Shown here: one piece after another, positions 36,202-45,662 of the stretch
Layout: each line of letters opens with the position of its first letter
How positions within the stretch are numbered: position 1 is the stretch's first letter
From: Stappia sediminis
GTDB lineage: Bacteria; Pseudomonadota; Alphaproteobacteria; Rhizobiales; Stappiaceae
Reading direction: 5' to 3'
Assembly: GCF_009826895.1 (NCBI RefSeq)
Contig: NZ_WUMV01000003.1
Location: forward strand, 310,001 to 374,000
DNA length: 64,000 bases
The notes under the pieces: generated by a model
Databases searched by the model: none
The model's input: the letters and a program-made list of their open reading frames with translations, nothing else
What the model was told of the DNA's origin: nothing
Translations under genes and position numbers: made by a program

Positions 36202-39200
36202 TTGGCCATTCGCAAGATTCTCGTCGCCAACCGGTCTGAAATCGCCATTCGCGTGTTCCGCGCGGCAAACGAGCTCGGCATGCGGACGGTTGCCGTCTTC
36301 GCTGAGCAGGACAAGCTGGCGCTGCATCGTTTCAAGGCGGACGAGGCCTATCAGATCGGTGCGGGGCTGGGGCCGATCGAGGCTTATCTTTCCATCGACG
36401 AGATCATGCGGGTCGCACGGGCGTCGGGTGCGGATGCCATCCACCCGGGTTACGGGCTGCTGTCGGAAAGTCCGGAATTCGTCGAGGCTTGCGAGGAAAA
36501 CGGCATCGTCTTCATCGGGCCGAGGCCTGAGACCATGCGCGCGCTGGGCAACAAGGTCTCGGCGCGCAACATCGCGCTCGATGCCGGCGTGCCGGTCATG
36601 CCGGCGACGGAGCCATTGCCCGATGACATGGAGACGGTGAAAAAGCTCGCCGCCGGTATCGGCTATCCCGTCATGCTCAAGGCGTCCTGGGGCGGCGGCG
36701 GGCGCGGCATGCGCGTCATCCGTGACGAGAAGGAGCTTGCCCGCGACGTGACGGCGGCGAAGCGCGAGGCCAAGGCCGCCTTCGGCAAGGACGAGGTCTA
36801 TCTGGAAAAGCTCGTGGAGCGCGCGCGTCACGTCGAAGTGCAGATCCTGGGCGATCGCCACGGCAATCTCGTTCATCTGTTCGAGCGTGACTGCTCCATC
36901 CAGCGCCGCCATCAAAAGGTCGTTGAGCGTGCGCCCGCACCCTATCTCGATGGCGCCAAGCGCGAGGAGCTTTGCGGATACGGGCTGAAGATCGGCAAGG
37001 CGGTGGATTACGTCGGCGCAGGCACCGTCGAGTTCCTGATGGATGCCGATACGGGCAAGGTCTACTTCATCGAGGTGAACCCGCGCATCCAGGTCGAGCA
37101 TACGGTCACGGAGGAAGTGACGGGCATCGACATCGTCAAGGCGCAGATCCGCGTCGCCTCCGGCGCGATCATCGGCGATCCGGGCTCCGGCATTCCAGCC
37201 CAAGGCGATATCAGGCTGAACGGCCACGCGCTCCAGTGCCGCATCACGACGGAAGATCCGGAGCAGAATTTCATTCCCGACTATGGCCGCATCACCGCCT
37301 ACAGGGGCGCGACCGGCTTCGGTATTCGTCTTGACGGCGGAACGGCTTATTCGGGCGCGGTGATCACCCGCTTTTACGATCCGCTGCTTGAAAAGGTGAC
37401 CGCTTGGGCGCCGACGGCGGAAGAGGCCGCACAGCGCATGGACCGTGCGTTGCGCGAGTTCCGCATCCGCGGTGTCGCCACCAACCTCGTTTTCCTTGAG
37501 AACATCATCGGCCATCCGGATTTCCGGGCGAACAACTACACCACCCGCTTCATCGACGAAACGCCTGCGCTTTTCGAGCAGGTTCGCCGCAAGGACCGGG
37601 CGACGAAGCTTCTGACCTATATCGCCGACGTCACGGTGAACGGCCATCCCGAAACGCGCGACCGCCCCCGTCCGCTGGCAGAGGCCGCCGCACCGCAGGT
37701 TCCGCGTTACGATATGAGGCCGGCCAAGGGCACGCGCCAGCTTCTCGACGAGCTGGGGCCGGAAGGTTTCGCGAACTGGATGAAGGGCGAAAAGCGTGCG
37801 CTCGTCACCGACACGACAATGCGCGACAGCCATCAGTCGCTGCTCGCCACCCGCATGCGCACCTTCGACATCGCCAGAATCGCGGATGCCTACGCCTCCG
37901 CCCTGCCGCAGCTTTTCTCGCTGGAATGCTGGGGCGGCGCGACATTCGACGTCGCCATGCGCTTCCTCACCGAAGACCCGTGGGAGCGTTTGCGTCTCAT
38001 CCGCGAAAAGGTGCCGAACGTTCTTTTGCAAATGCTGCTGCGCGGGGCGAACGGCGTCGGCTACACGAATTATCCCGATAACGTGGTGAAGTTCTTCGTT
38101 GCCCAGGCCGCGCAAAACGGCGTCGATCTCTTCCGCGTGTTCGACTGTCTCAACTGGGTGGAGAACATGCGCGTGTCGATGGATGCGGTGCGCGAGGCGG
38201 ACAAGCTCTGCGAGGGCGTGCTCTGTTACACGGGCGATATCCTCGACAGCGCGCGCCCGAAATACGATCTGCGCTATTTCGTATCGCTCGCCAAGGATCT
38301 GGAAAAGGCCGGCGCGCATATCCTGGGCGTCAAGGATATGGCGGGCCTGTTGAAGCCGCAGGCCGCCCGCGTCCTCTTCAAGGCGCTTAAGGAGGAGGTT
38401 GGCATTCCGATCCACTTCCACACGCATGACACCTCGGGGATAGCGGCGGCGACCGTGCTTGCGGCGGTCGAATCCGGCGTCGACGCGGTGGATGCGGCGA
38501 TGGATGCGCTGTCGGGCATGACCTCGCAGCCGTGCCTTGGCTCCATCGTCGAGGCCCTTCGCGGAACCGACCGCGACACCGGGCTCGATCCGAAGGCGAT
38601 CCGCGAGATTTCCTTTTACTGGGAGGCGGTGCGAAACCAGTACCGCGCCTTCGAAAGCGACCTCAAGTCCGGTGCTTCGGAGGTCTACCTGCATGAGATG
38701 CCGGGTGGCCAGTTCACGAACCTGAAGGAGCAGGCCCGTTCGCTCGGCCTTGAGACCCGCTGGCATGACGTGGCCCAGGCCTATCACGACGCCAACCTCA
38801 TGTTCGGCGATATCGTCAAGGTCACGCCGTCGTCCAAGGTCGTCGGCGACATGGCGCTGATGATGGTGAGCCAGGGCCTTACGCCCGATGATGTCCTCGA
38901 TCCGAAGAAGGATGTCGCCTTCCCCGACAGCGTCGTGCAGTTGATGCGCGGCGATCTCGGCCAGTCGCCGGGCGGATGGCCGCAAGACATTCAGAAGAAA
39001 GTCCTGAAAGGCGAAAAGCCGATCACCGTTCGTCCCGGTTCGCTCCTGAAGGACGACGATCTGGAGGCGCGCCGCAAGGAGGCCGCCGACAAGACGGGCG
39101 GCGAAATCGGCGATGCCGCCCTTGCCTCCTACCTCATGTACCCCAAGGTCTTCACGGATTTCATGAAGGCGCAGGAGACCTACGGTCCGACGTCCGTCCT

Positions 39201-39645
39201 GCCGACGCCGGTCTATTTCTACGGGCTTGAGGCGGGAGAGGAGATCCTGGTCGATCTCGAACCGGGAAAAACGCTTGTGGTTCGCTGTCAGGCAATCGGC
39301 GAAACCGACGAGAAAGGCCAGGTGAAGGTCTTCTTCGAGCTGAACGGCCAGCCGCGCAATGTCAAGGTGCCGGACCGCGCGCATGGTGCTGATGCGGCGG
39401 CTGCCCGGCGCAAGGCGGAGGACGGCAATCCCGCCCACATCGGCGCGCCCATGCCGGGCGTTATCTCCACGGTCGCCATCAAGCCGGGGCAGGAGATCAA
39501 GGCGGGCGACGTTCTCGTCTCCATCGAGGCGATGAAGATGGAAACCGCCCTTCACGCGGAAAAGGACGGCAAGGTCTCGGAAGTCCTTGTCGAGCCGGGC
39601 GCGCAGATCGACGCCAAGGATCTTCTGGTCGTTATCGAGGGCTAA
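36202..39645 (+). CDS. pyc: pyruvate carboxylase
   Basis: The 1147-residue single-chain enzyme carboxylates pyruvate to oxaloacetate for anaplerosis. In order it has a biotin carboxylase (KILVANRSEIAIRVFRAANELG-like start, ATP loop KASWGGGGRGMR), a carboxyltransferase with DTTMRDSHQSLLATRMRT, the central allosteric domain, and a C-terminal biotinyl domain with EAMKMET. The start is decided by spacing: GGGGAGG ends directly at the ATG at 36196, too close to use, whereas the TTG at 36202 has a 6-base gap and yields MAIRKILVANR, the same N-terminal length as rhizobial homologues. If the ATG is used the protein is two residues longer. Confidence 0.95.
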   Translation: MAIRKILVANRSEIAIRVFRAANELGMRTVAVFAEQDKLALHRFKADEAYQIGAGLGPIEAYLSIDEIMRVARASGADAIHPGYGLLSESPEFVEACEENGIVFIGPRPETMRALGNKVSARNIALDAGVPVMPATEPLPDDMETVKKLAAGIGYPVMLKASWGGGGRGMRVIRDEKELARDVTAAKREAKAAFGKDEVYLEKLVERARHVEVQILGDRHGNLVHLFERDCSIQRRHQKVVERAPAPYLDGAKREELCGYGLKIGKAVDYVGAGTVEFLMDADTGKVYFIEVNPRIQVEHTVTEEVTGIDIVKAQIRVASGAIIGDPGSGIPAQGDIRLNGHALQCRITTEDPEQNFIPDYGRITAYRGATGFGIRLDGGTAYSGAVITRFYDPLLEKVTAWAPTAEEAAQRMDRALREFRIRGVATNLVFLENIIGHPDFRANNYTTRFIDETPALFEQVRRKDRATKLLTYIADVTVNGHPETRDRPRPLAEAAAPQVPRYDMRPAKGTRQLLDELGPEGFANWMKGEKRALVTDTTMRDSHQSLLATRMRTFDIARIADAYASALPQLFSLECWGGATFDVAMRFLTEDPWERLRLIREKVPNVLLQMLLRGANGVGYTNYPDNVVKFFVAQAAQNGVDLFRVFDCLNWVENMRVSMDAVREADKLCEGVLCYTGDILDSARPKYDLRYFVSLAKDLEKAGAHILGVKDMAGLLKPQAARVLFKALKEEVGIPIHFHTHDTSGIAAATVLAAVESGVDAVDAAMDALSGMTSQPCLGSIVEALRGTDRDTGLDPKAIREISFYWEAVRNQYRAFESDLKSGASEVYLHEMPGGQFTNLKEQARSLGLETRWHDVAQAYHDANLMFGDIVKVTPSSKVVGDMALMMVSQGLTPDDVLDPKKDVAFPDSVVQLMRGDLGQSPGGWPQDIQKKVLKGEKPITVRPGSLLKDDDLEARRKEAADKTGGEIGDAALASYLMYPKVFTDFMKAQETYGPTSVLPTPVYFYGLEAGEEILVDLEPGKTLVVRCQAIGETDEKGQVKVFFELNGQPRNVKVPDRAHGADAAAARRKAEDGNPAHIGAPMPGVISTVAIKPGQEIKAGDVLVSIEAMKMETALHAEKDGKVSEVLVEPGAQIDAKDLLVVIEG

Positions 39646-39682
39646 AATGCTGGGGATGCGGGCGCTCGTCGCCTGCGTTCTC

Positions 39683-40204
39683 TTACTGGAGAATTGAATC
39701 CAGCGCCGCGCGGTGGTGTGCGGCACCTTCCTCCGAAAAGCAGCAGAAGATAACCTTCTCGGGGTCGCCTCCCAGCTCCAGCAGCGCATCCATGGTCGTC
39801 TTCACCGCAATCGCTGCAGCCTCATCCGCCGGATAGCCGTAGATCCCGGTCGAAATCGCCGGAAAGGCTATGCTGGCGAAGCCTTGTGCATTGGCGATGG
39901 AGATGGAGTTGCGATAGCAGGCGGCGAGAAAGTCGGGCTCGCCCGCGTTTCCGCCGCGCCAGACGGGCCCGACGGTGTGGATCACATGGCGCGCCGGCAG
40001 GCGATAGCCCTTCGTCAGCCGCGCTTCGCCGGTCGGGCAGCCGCCGATCTTGCGGCATTCTTCCTGCAGTTCCGGCCCTGCCGCGCGGTGGATCGCGCCG
40101 TCCACGCCGCCACCGCGCAAGAGCTGCTCGTTGGCGGCATTGACGATGGCGTCGACTTCAAGCTTCGTGATGTCGCCGACGACGACGGAAAGGCGATCTC
40201 GCAT
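39683..40204 (-). CDS. macrodomain protein, O-acetyl-ADP-ribose deacetylase-like (YmdB type)
   Basis: The 173-residue macrodomain opens with [20 protein letters not shown] and has the glycine-rich [13 protein letters not shown] ligand loop and GIYGYP phosphate loop. These match bacterial YmdB/MacroD enzymes, which remove ADP-ribose from proteins or deacetylate O-acetyl-ADP-ribose. The ATG at 40204 is chosen because [13 protein letters not shown] is the natural domain start; the frame is open 32 codons upstream. A cluster of 13-base repeats lies just upstream (40272-40355), possibly its control region. Confidence 0.92.
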   Translation of the reverse strand: MRDRLSVVVGDITKLEVDAIVNAANEQLLRGGGVDGAIHRAAGPELQEECRKIGGCPTGEARLTKGYRLPARHVIHTVGPVWRGGNAGEPDFLAACYRNSISIANAQGFASIAFPAISTGIYGYPADEAAAIAVKTTMDALLELGGDPEKVIFCCFSEEGAAHHRAALDSILQ

Positions 40205-40271
40205 CGTTGCGCCCTCCGATGATGCTGTAGTCGTAGTCTTCAAATCAGTTTGTGAATCAAATTCGGCGGTT

Positions 40272-40355
40272 TTTGAGAGACAAACTCGTTTGAGTCGCAC
40301 GCGTGTACGTCAAATGCCTTTGTCTCTCAAATTTCACGAAATCTGAGAGACAAAG
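40272..40355. repeat. three copies of a 13-base motif in alternating orientation
   Basis: TTTGAGAGACAAA occurs at 40272-40284, its exact inverse TTTGTCTCTCAAA at 40319-40331, and a third copy (CTGAGAGACAAAG, 11 of 13 identical) at 40343-40355. A further short palindrome, CAAACTCGTTTG, lies at 40281-40292. The cluster lies between the amidotransferase gene and the macrodomain gene, both on the minus strand, so it is upstream of the macrodomain gene. It could be an operator or a paired RNA structure. Confidence 0.75.
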
Positions 40356-40384
40356 ACCGCGAAACACCATTTGATCTTGCGGGC

Positions 40385-41143
40385 TTACTCGGCGGCTTCC
40401 CGCAAATCGGCGGTCTGAACCGGTTTCGCCGCCGTGCCGATCCAAAGGTCCAGGAAGTTGTCGAGCCAGGTTTTCAGCGGCGGATCGAAGACGAAACGCC
40501 CGGAGAAGTGGTCGCGCCGCTGGCGCGCGCCCGGCAGGTCCATGCGCGGCGCGCCATGCGTCGTCCAGCGCACCATCATCTTGTAGGTCAGTTCGGGGTG
40601 GAACTGGATGCCATAGGCGTTTTTGCCCACGCGGATCGCCTGGTTCGGGTAGGCTTCGCTGCCGGCCAGAAGCTCGGCCCCATTCGGCAGGTCGAAGCCT
40701 TCGCGGTGCCATTGGTAAACTTTCTTCGGCCACTTCATCAGCGCCTTGCCGGCTTCCGTTGGCGTGATGTCGTAATAGCCGATCTCGACCAGCCCTTCGT
40801 CATGGCTGCCCACGTGGCCGCCCAGGTTCTTCACCAGCATCTGTGCGCCCAGGCAAATGCCGAAGAACGGCTTTTCCTCTTTCAGCGGCACGTCGATCCA
40901 GTCGATCTCGCGCTGAATGAAGGCGTCGGTGTCGTTTGCGCTCATCGGCCCGCCGAAGACGACGGCGCCCGCGTGATCCTTCAGCGTTTCGGGCAAGAGG
41001 TCGCCAAAGCGCGGCTTGCGGATGTCGAGGGCGAACCCCCGCTTCAGGAGTTCCTGCCCGACGCGGCCTGGCGTCGAGTGCTCCTGATGCAGGACGATCA
41101 GTATCTTGGGGCGGTTGGCAAGGTCTTTGGGATCAAGAAACAT
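40385..41143 (-). CDS. class I glutamine amidotransferase (GMP synthase glutaminase-like)
   Basis: The 252-residue protein is a stand-alone class I glutamine amidotransferase. The nucleophile is Cys97 in GICLGAQM, and the His-Glu pair is in QFHPELT. The synthetase half of GMP synthase is absent, as in YfeJ-type proteins of unknown substrate. The ATG at 41143 is preferred because MFLDPKDLANRPKILIVLHQ gives the usual short lead to the first strand. It probably acts in the cytoplasm on an amino-group transfer or as a gamma-glutamyl hydrolase. Confidence 0.9.
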   Translation of the reverse strand: MFLDPKDLANRPKILIVLHQEHSTPGRVGQELLKRGFALDIRKPRFGDLLPETLKDHAGAVVFGGPMSANDTDAFIQREIDWIDVPLKEEKPFFGICLGAQMLVKNLGGHVGSHDEGLVEIGYYDITPTEAGKALMKWPKKVYQWHREGFDLPNGAELLAGSEAYPNQAIRVGKNAYGIQFHPELTYKMMVRWTTHGAPRMDLPGARQRRDHFSGRFVFDPPLKTWLDNFLDLWIGTAAKPVQTADLREAAE

Positions 41144-41236
41144 CGACCGAATATATAGCCGTAAAATCCGATTCTTGAAAGCCTTCATCGGGCGCGGCAA
41201 GCCCGGCTTCCGGGCCTCCATCGCCTTTTCGCAGGG

Positions 41237-41713
41237 TCACTCGTCGTCTTCGTCGTTCGCCTGCTCGCCGGCCACCTTGCGGCGCAGCGAAAGCCGGTCG
41301 CGCGAGGAAACGCCGAGGAGTTCCGCCACCCGCCAGATGGTGTTGTCCTCGAATTCGTGCACCGTCCCGTCGGCATAGACGAGTTCCCACATCATCTCCA
41401 CGACCTTGAGGCGCTCCTCGATGTCGAGCTTGCGCTTCAGGACGGAGGTGAAGCCGTAAAGGTCGACCGCCTCGCTGTCGCGCTGGTGCGCCTCGCGAAT
41501 CAGCTCGCCGGCCATGTCGTCGGTCAGCTTGTAGTTTGATTTCAGGACCTTTTTGAGCGTTTCCCGTTCGGCGTCGTCGACGATCCCGTCCACCGCGATG
41601 ATATGCACGAGCAATGCCGCGGCGGCGAGCCTGTGGTCGTCCTCCTGAAAAGCGAGATTGTCGCTTTCGCCGTAGGTGACCTGCTTTATGAAACGCTTGA
41701 TCGATGAGAGCAT
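41237..41713 (-). CDS. TerB family protein
   Basis: The 158-residue protein is mostly helical and carries a TerB/DjlA-like domain. Its two acidic stretches, VDGIVDDAERETLKKVL and DGTVHEFEDNTIWRVAELLGV, are the metal-binding hallmark of the family, first known from tellurite-resistance operons. No other ter gene is nearby, so tellurite resistance cannot be inferred; such stand-alone TerB proteins are common in rhizobia. The ATG at 41713 is chosen because MLSSIKRFIKQ is the family start. An inverted-repeat element lies just upstream at 41778. Confidence 0.9.
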   Translation of the reverse strand: MLSSIKRFIKQVTYGESDNLAFQEDDHRLAAAALLVHIIAVDGIVDDAERETLKKVLKSNYKLTDDMAGELIREAHQRDSEAVDLYGFTSVLKRKLDIEERLKVVEMMWELVYADGTVHEFEDNTIWRVAELLGVSSRDRLSLRRKVAGEQANDEDDE

Positions 41714-41777
41714 GGCCCTTCCCTGTGAGTGAGCATATCTTGTCGCCATGGCGTCCATGCGTCAAACGGCTGAACTG

Positions 41778-42043
41778 GGCCGCAGTGAGGATTTAACGTT
41801 TAGCAGCGTTGGAGGCCAAAATCGTTTCTGGACAGAAGCAAAGCGCAAGACAGTGCCGTTCACTTTCGAGCATTTGCGCCGTATTCAGAAGCGATTTTGA
41901 CCCAACCCGTTCGGGCCGCCCGGAAAATGTGCCATCTTGTCGTCGCTCGGCGTCGAATATGCGTGGCATGTTCTTCCTCCTCGCTCCTGAATATGGCGCA
42001 TTTTTACGACGGCGCTGCAAATCGTTAAATCCTCACTGCGGCC
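41778..42043. repeat. 266-base element bounded by 21-base perfect inverted repeats
   Basis: Bases 41778-41798 are the exact reverse complement of 42023-42043, and the match continues inward with a few mismatches to about 41808 and 42013. A second nested pair lies inside: GCGCCGTATTCAG near 41876 and CTGAATATGGCGC near 41987 (one mismatch). Size and terminal inverted repeats suggest a MITE-like, non-autonomous mobile element. No clear target-site duplication could be found by eye. A tiny ORF with a strong ribosome-binding site fills the centre. Confidence 0.7.
41793..41969 (-). CDS. 58-residue ORF inside the inverted-repeat element
   Basis: An ATG at 41969 is preceded 6 bases earlier by AGGAGG and opens a 58-codon frame that starts MPRIFDAERRQDG and ends LASNAAKR. 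Its stop lies within the left terminal repeat. No family is recognised and the protein would be basic and soluble. The strong ribosome-binding site is the main reason to list it. It may be the cargo of the element or a chance frame. Confidence 0.35.
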   Translation of the reverse strand: MPRIFDAERRQDGTFSGRPERVGSKSLLNTAQMLESERHCLALCFCPETILASNAAKR

Positions 42044-42155
42044 TTGGATATAGGTTCTCTTCGCGCGGGCGTATATGCACGATCGGTTCAAGATGTCACC
42101 ATAAGGCCATGCTCTGCTTTAAAATGGCAGCGATTCGATTTTCTGGAGGTTCCTC

Positions 42156-45071
42156 GTGAAGCGCCTCGCCGTCTGGTTCGCCGGCCTCGTTTTCGCCCTC
42201 GCGCTCGTTGTCCTGGTCGTTCCGTTCCTCCTGCCGAAAGATGCGATCAGGCAGGAAGTCGTGGCCAGGTTCGAGGAGACGACCGGCTGGCGTCTTCGCC
42301 TTGATGGCGATGTTAGCCTTTCGCTCGTGCCCGGTTTCGGCCTGACCGCTGAAAGCGTGGGCATATCGGGTGCGGCGGGTGCCGACGGCGTGGAATTCGC
42401 CAAGGCGGAGCGTATAGATTTCGGCCTCTCCTGGGGCGCGCTTTTCGGCGGACGTGTACAACTCACGCATATTGAGCTGGAAGGCCCTGAAATCCTTCTT
42501 GAAATCGGTCCGGATGGCGTCACGAGCTGGGCTCCTCGCCGCCGTTATGCATTCGACGACCGCTGGAGTGTTGCGGGCAAGGCCAACGAGCCTCGCGTGG
42601 ATGGCGGGGCGTCGGGTGAAAGCGAAGCGCCTCCCGTTGCGAGGGCAAGTGAAGGTGAGGCTCCGGCCCCGTTCCTGCAGCGCATCGGCGTCGACAGGCT
42701 GACGATCGATAGCGGCACCATCACCTACGCGGATGCGCGCAGTGGTTCGCGGCACACGCTGGAAGATGTGGACGTTGATCTTGCCCTGCCTACGCTCGAC
42801 GGCCAGGCGACGCTTTCCGGCGTCTTTACCTACGACGGCATTCGCGCGGAAACCGATGGCGAGCTTGGCGCGCCGCTCACCCTTTCGAAGGGCGGGTCGT
42901 CGGCGGTCGAGCTTGTCGTAAAGGTGTTTGAGGGTGAATTCACGGTGGCTGGCACCGTCTCGGGCGCACCCGCGGCGGACCTGAATATCGAAGGCCGGGG
43001 GGAATCGTCGCTGGCGCTGCTTCGTGCCGCGGGTCTCGCTCCGCCGGTGGATCCGGGCGCATTCGCGTTTGCGGCGCAGGTCGAGGTGTCGCCCGAACGG
43101 GTGACGGTCAGCAGCGTGAAGGCGGACATCGGCGAAATCGCTGCGACGGGGTCCGCACGCGTAGAGCTTGGCCAGTCCGTACCGAGCTTCGCCGCAAGGC
43201 TGGAAGCATCCGGCATCGATCTTGCCGATGCGCTGGTTATCGCCGGGCGTCCGGAACCGGCCACCGGCACGATCTCCGCCGATATCGCCGTGCGCGGCGC
43301 GGGCGCGGATCAGGCGGCCTTGCTCGGTTCGCTTGACGTAAACGGCCGCATCGGCCTTCAGGGCGGAACGGTCTCTGGCCTTGGCCTTGCGGATGCGCTG
43401 GGCGGCGACGAGGCGGCGGACCGGATCGAGGATATCGGTGTCGACATCGTTTTCGACGGGCTGGACAAGCCGGTTTCCGTTTCCGGCGGGCTCGCCTGGC
43501 GCGGCGAAACCTTTACCTTGAAAGGCTCGGCAACGCCCGCGCCCATGCTCGCCGGGCTCGGTGCGCCGGTGAATTTGCTGCTTTCGGGCGACCGCGCCTC
43601 CATGGGTTTCGAGGGTGCGGCATCGCCTGACGGTGCGCTTGACGGCGATGTGTCGTTTTCCACGCCGGACCTGCGCGGCCTTGCGGCCTGGCTCGGGCGG
43701 CCCGTCGGTCCGGGGGGAGGGTTGAAGAACTTCCGCCTGGCCGGAAAGCTCGCCGTGGGGGCGCAGGATATTCGCTTTTCGGACGCGAGTTTCCAGCTCG
43801 ACGAAATCACCGGCAAGGGCGATGGCGCACTCGCGCTTACCTCGCCTTTGAAAGTCACGGCAAACCTCGCGGTCGATGAACTCGTTCTCGATCCCTATCT
43901 CGATCAGGAGGCGGCGCCCGAATCGGGCGGGACGAAGCGTGTCACCGCCCGTGTGCCGGGGGGAGACGAGACCTGGAGCCGCGATCCCGTCGATTTCGCG
44001 GGGCTCAAGGCCGTGAACGCGGCTCTGGACCTTACGGCGGCCGGTATCCGCCTTGGCGATATCGAGATCGGCAAGAGCAGCGTGGATCTCGATATCGCCG
44101 AAGGCATCCTGCAGGCCAGCCTCCGGGAAATGGCGATCTACGGCGGAACGGGCGCTGGCGAAGTCCGGCTCGACGGCACCAGCGACGTTGCGGCCGTCCA
44201 GGGAATGTTCACCCTTTCGGGCCTCAAGGCCCGCCCTTTCCTGAATGCGGTGGCGGATTTCGACTGGCTGGAAGGAACGGTTTCCTCCTCGATCGATCTT
44301 TCCGCGCGCGGCAAGAACCATGCGGAACTCGTCTCCGCCCTTGGCGGCACCGCCCGCTTCGATTTCGCGAACGGCGCGATCCTCGGCGTCAATATTCCGA
44401 AGCTGGTGCGCGGCCTTACGGTCGAAACCCTGCTCGGATGGGCCAGCACCGAGGAACAGAAGACCGATTTCACGCAACTTTCGGCTTCCTTCGAAGTCGC
44501 GAACGGCATTGCCCGCTCGAGCGACCTCGCAATGGCGGGGCCTTTGATCCGCCTGACCGGCGAAGGTTCGGTCGACTTGCCGGAAAAAATGCTCGACTGG
44601 CGGTTCGAGCCGAAAGTCGTTCCCACGCTTCAGGGGCAGCCGCCGGTGCCGACGCAAAAGGGCGAAACGCGCGAGCTTGACGGCCTGGGCGTTCCCGTCG
44701 TCGTGCGCGGGCCATGGGCGAAGCCTCGCATCTATCCCGAGATCGACGGCATCCTCGAAGATCCGCAGGCCGCCTACAAGCAGCTCGAGAAGCTCGGCGG
44801 CGGGCTGGTGGAGGCCTTGAAGGCGAAGCCGGAAGAAACGCTCGCCGATACCGCGAACCGGGTCATACAGCGCGCGACCGGCGGCAGCACCCGCATCGAT
44901 GTGCAGGACGTGATCGAGGGCAAGGTCGACGACCAGCAGGTGCTTGAAGCGGTCGAGCAGGGCTTCGGCCTGCCGCCCGGCTTCCTGGGTTCGGTCGGCA
45001 TCGGCAAGTCGCGCGCGCCTGATGACGCGGCCGCCGAAGAGCCGCAGGCGGAAGGGGACTCGGCTCAGTAA
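42156..45071 (+). CDS. AsmA family envelope protein
   Basis: The 971-residue protein has one N-terminal membrane anchor (about 6-25, WFAGLVFALALVVLVVPFLL) followed by a large periplasmic beta-rich domain. The first 100 residues (VSLSLVPGFGLTAESVGISG) and the C-terminal 250 (GGTARFDFANGAILGVNIPKL) match AsmA/AsmA_2. AsmA-like proteins form hydrophobic grooves that shuttle phospholipids to the outer membrane. The start is a GTG at 42156 preceded by TGGAGG. Its stop overlaps the end of the convergent phnN gene by 7 bases. Confidence 0.9.
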   Translation: MKRLAVWFAGLVFALALVVLVVPFLLPKDAIRQEVVARFEETTGWRLRLDGDVSLSLVPGFGLTAESVGISGAAGADGVEFAKAERIDFGLSWGALFGGRVQLTHIELEGPEILLEIGPDGVTSWAPRRRYAFDDRWSVAGKANEPRVDGGASGESEAPPVARASEGEAPAPFLQRIGVDRLTIDSGTITYADARSGSRHTLEDVDVDLALPTLDGQATLSGVFTYDGIRAETDGELGAPLTLSKGGSSAVELVVKVFEGEFTVAGTVSGAPAADLNIEGRGESSLALLRAAGLAPPVDPGAFAFAAQVEVSPERVTVSSVKADIGEIAATGSARVELGQSVPSFAARLEASGIDLADALVIAGRPEPATGTISADIAVRGAGADQAALLGSLDVNGRIGLQGGTVSGLGLADALGGDEAADRIEDIGVDIVFDGLDKPVSVSGGLAWRGETFTLKGSATPAPMLAGLGAPVNLLLSGDRASMGFEGAASPDGALDGDVSFSTPDLRGLAAWLGRPVGPGGGLKNFRLAGKLAVGAQDIRFSDASFQLDEITGKGDGALALTSPLKVTANLAVDELVLDPYLDQEAAPESGGTKRVTARVPGGDETWSRDPVDFAGLKAVNAALDLTAAGIRLGDIEIGKSSVDLDIAEGILQASLREMAIYGGTGAGEVRLDGTSDVAAVQGMFTLSGLKARPFLNAVADFDWLEGTVSSSIDLSARGKNHAELVSALGGTARFDFANGAILGVNIPKLVRGLTVETLLGWASTEEQKTDFTQLSASFEVANGIARSSDLAMAGPLIRLTGEGSVDLPEKMLDWRFEPKVVPTLQGQPPVPTQKGETRELDGLGVPVVVRGPWAKPRIYPEIDGILEDPQAAYKQLEKLGGGLVEALKAKPEETLADTANRVIQRATGGSTRIDVQDVIEGKVDDQQVLEAVEQGFGLPPGFLGSVGIGKSRAPDDAAAEEPQAEGDSAQ

Positions 45072-45658
45072 CCGAGGCGTTTGAGGATCAACCTCACCCC
45101 GTCGCCAATGCTTCCGGTGTTTTCGATGGTGATCACGCTGTCGTCTGCCGGATAGTCCAGATCGGCGCGGTCGAGACGTCGGGCGATCTCCTCGGCTGTT
45201 TCCCGTCCGCGCGCCAGAAGCCGCTCGGCCAGCACGTCGCGCGGGGCTGTGATCAGCAGCGTGACGACGTTTTCGTATTTCTCCCGCGCACGCCCGATCA
45301 CCTTGCGCGATCCATTGGCGAAAACCGTCCTGCCCGCGCGGATATCGGCGTTTAGGGAGGCGGGCAGCACGTATCCGTGCCCGTGCGCTTCCCAGTGGAG
45401 CGCGGCCCCTCCACCGGACGACAGTTTCGCATAGTCCCGCCGGCTGATCGTGCCGTGGTCCTCCGAATCCGGATCGGCCGCGCGGGTCACCAGGCGGCGC
45501 ACGAAGCGGCAGCGCGGATCGTCGCCAAGCTCAATCTTCACGCCCTCCATCAGCGTGTCCTTGCCGGCCCCGCTCGGGCCGACGACGAGGACGAGCCGCC
45601 CGGGCCCGATGCGTCCGGTGTTCTCTTTCGCCACCGTCTTTTCCTTCAGGTCGGGCAT
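45065..45658 (-). CDS. phnN: ribose 1,5-bisphosphate phosphokinase PhnN
   Basis: The 197-residue P-loop kinase converts ribose 1,5-bisphosphate to PRPP, the last step of C-P lyase phosphonate degradation. Walker A is GPSGAGKD at 27-34 in a guanylate-kinase-like fold, and TRAADPDSEDHG with WEAHGHGYVLP matches PhnN. It starts 4 bases after the phnM stop and ends the phn operon. Confidence 0.95.
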   Translation of the reverse strand: MPDLKEKTVAKENTGRIGPGRLVLVVGPSGAGKDTLMEGVKIELGDDPRCRFVRRLVTRAADPDSEDHGTISRRDYAKLSSGGGAALHWEAHGHGYVLPASLNADIRAGRTVFANGSRKVIGRAREKYENVVTLLITAPRDVLAERLLARGRETAEEIARRLDRADLDYPADDSVITIENTGSIGDGVRLILKRLGY

Positions 45659-45662
45659 ATCC

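Noticed and set aside
35899-39789. 1296-codon minus-strand open frame opposite pyc
   Set aside because: Complete overlap with pyruvate carboxylase, no recognisable domain, and Arg/His/Asp-rich composition mark it as an antisense shadow.
42096-44657. 853-codon minus-strand open frame opposite the AsmA gene
   Set aside because: The plus-strand AsmA protein has a membrane anchor and family stretches. The antisense frame has neither and is Arg-rich.
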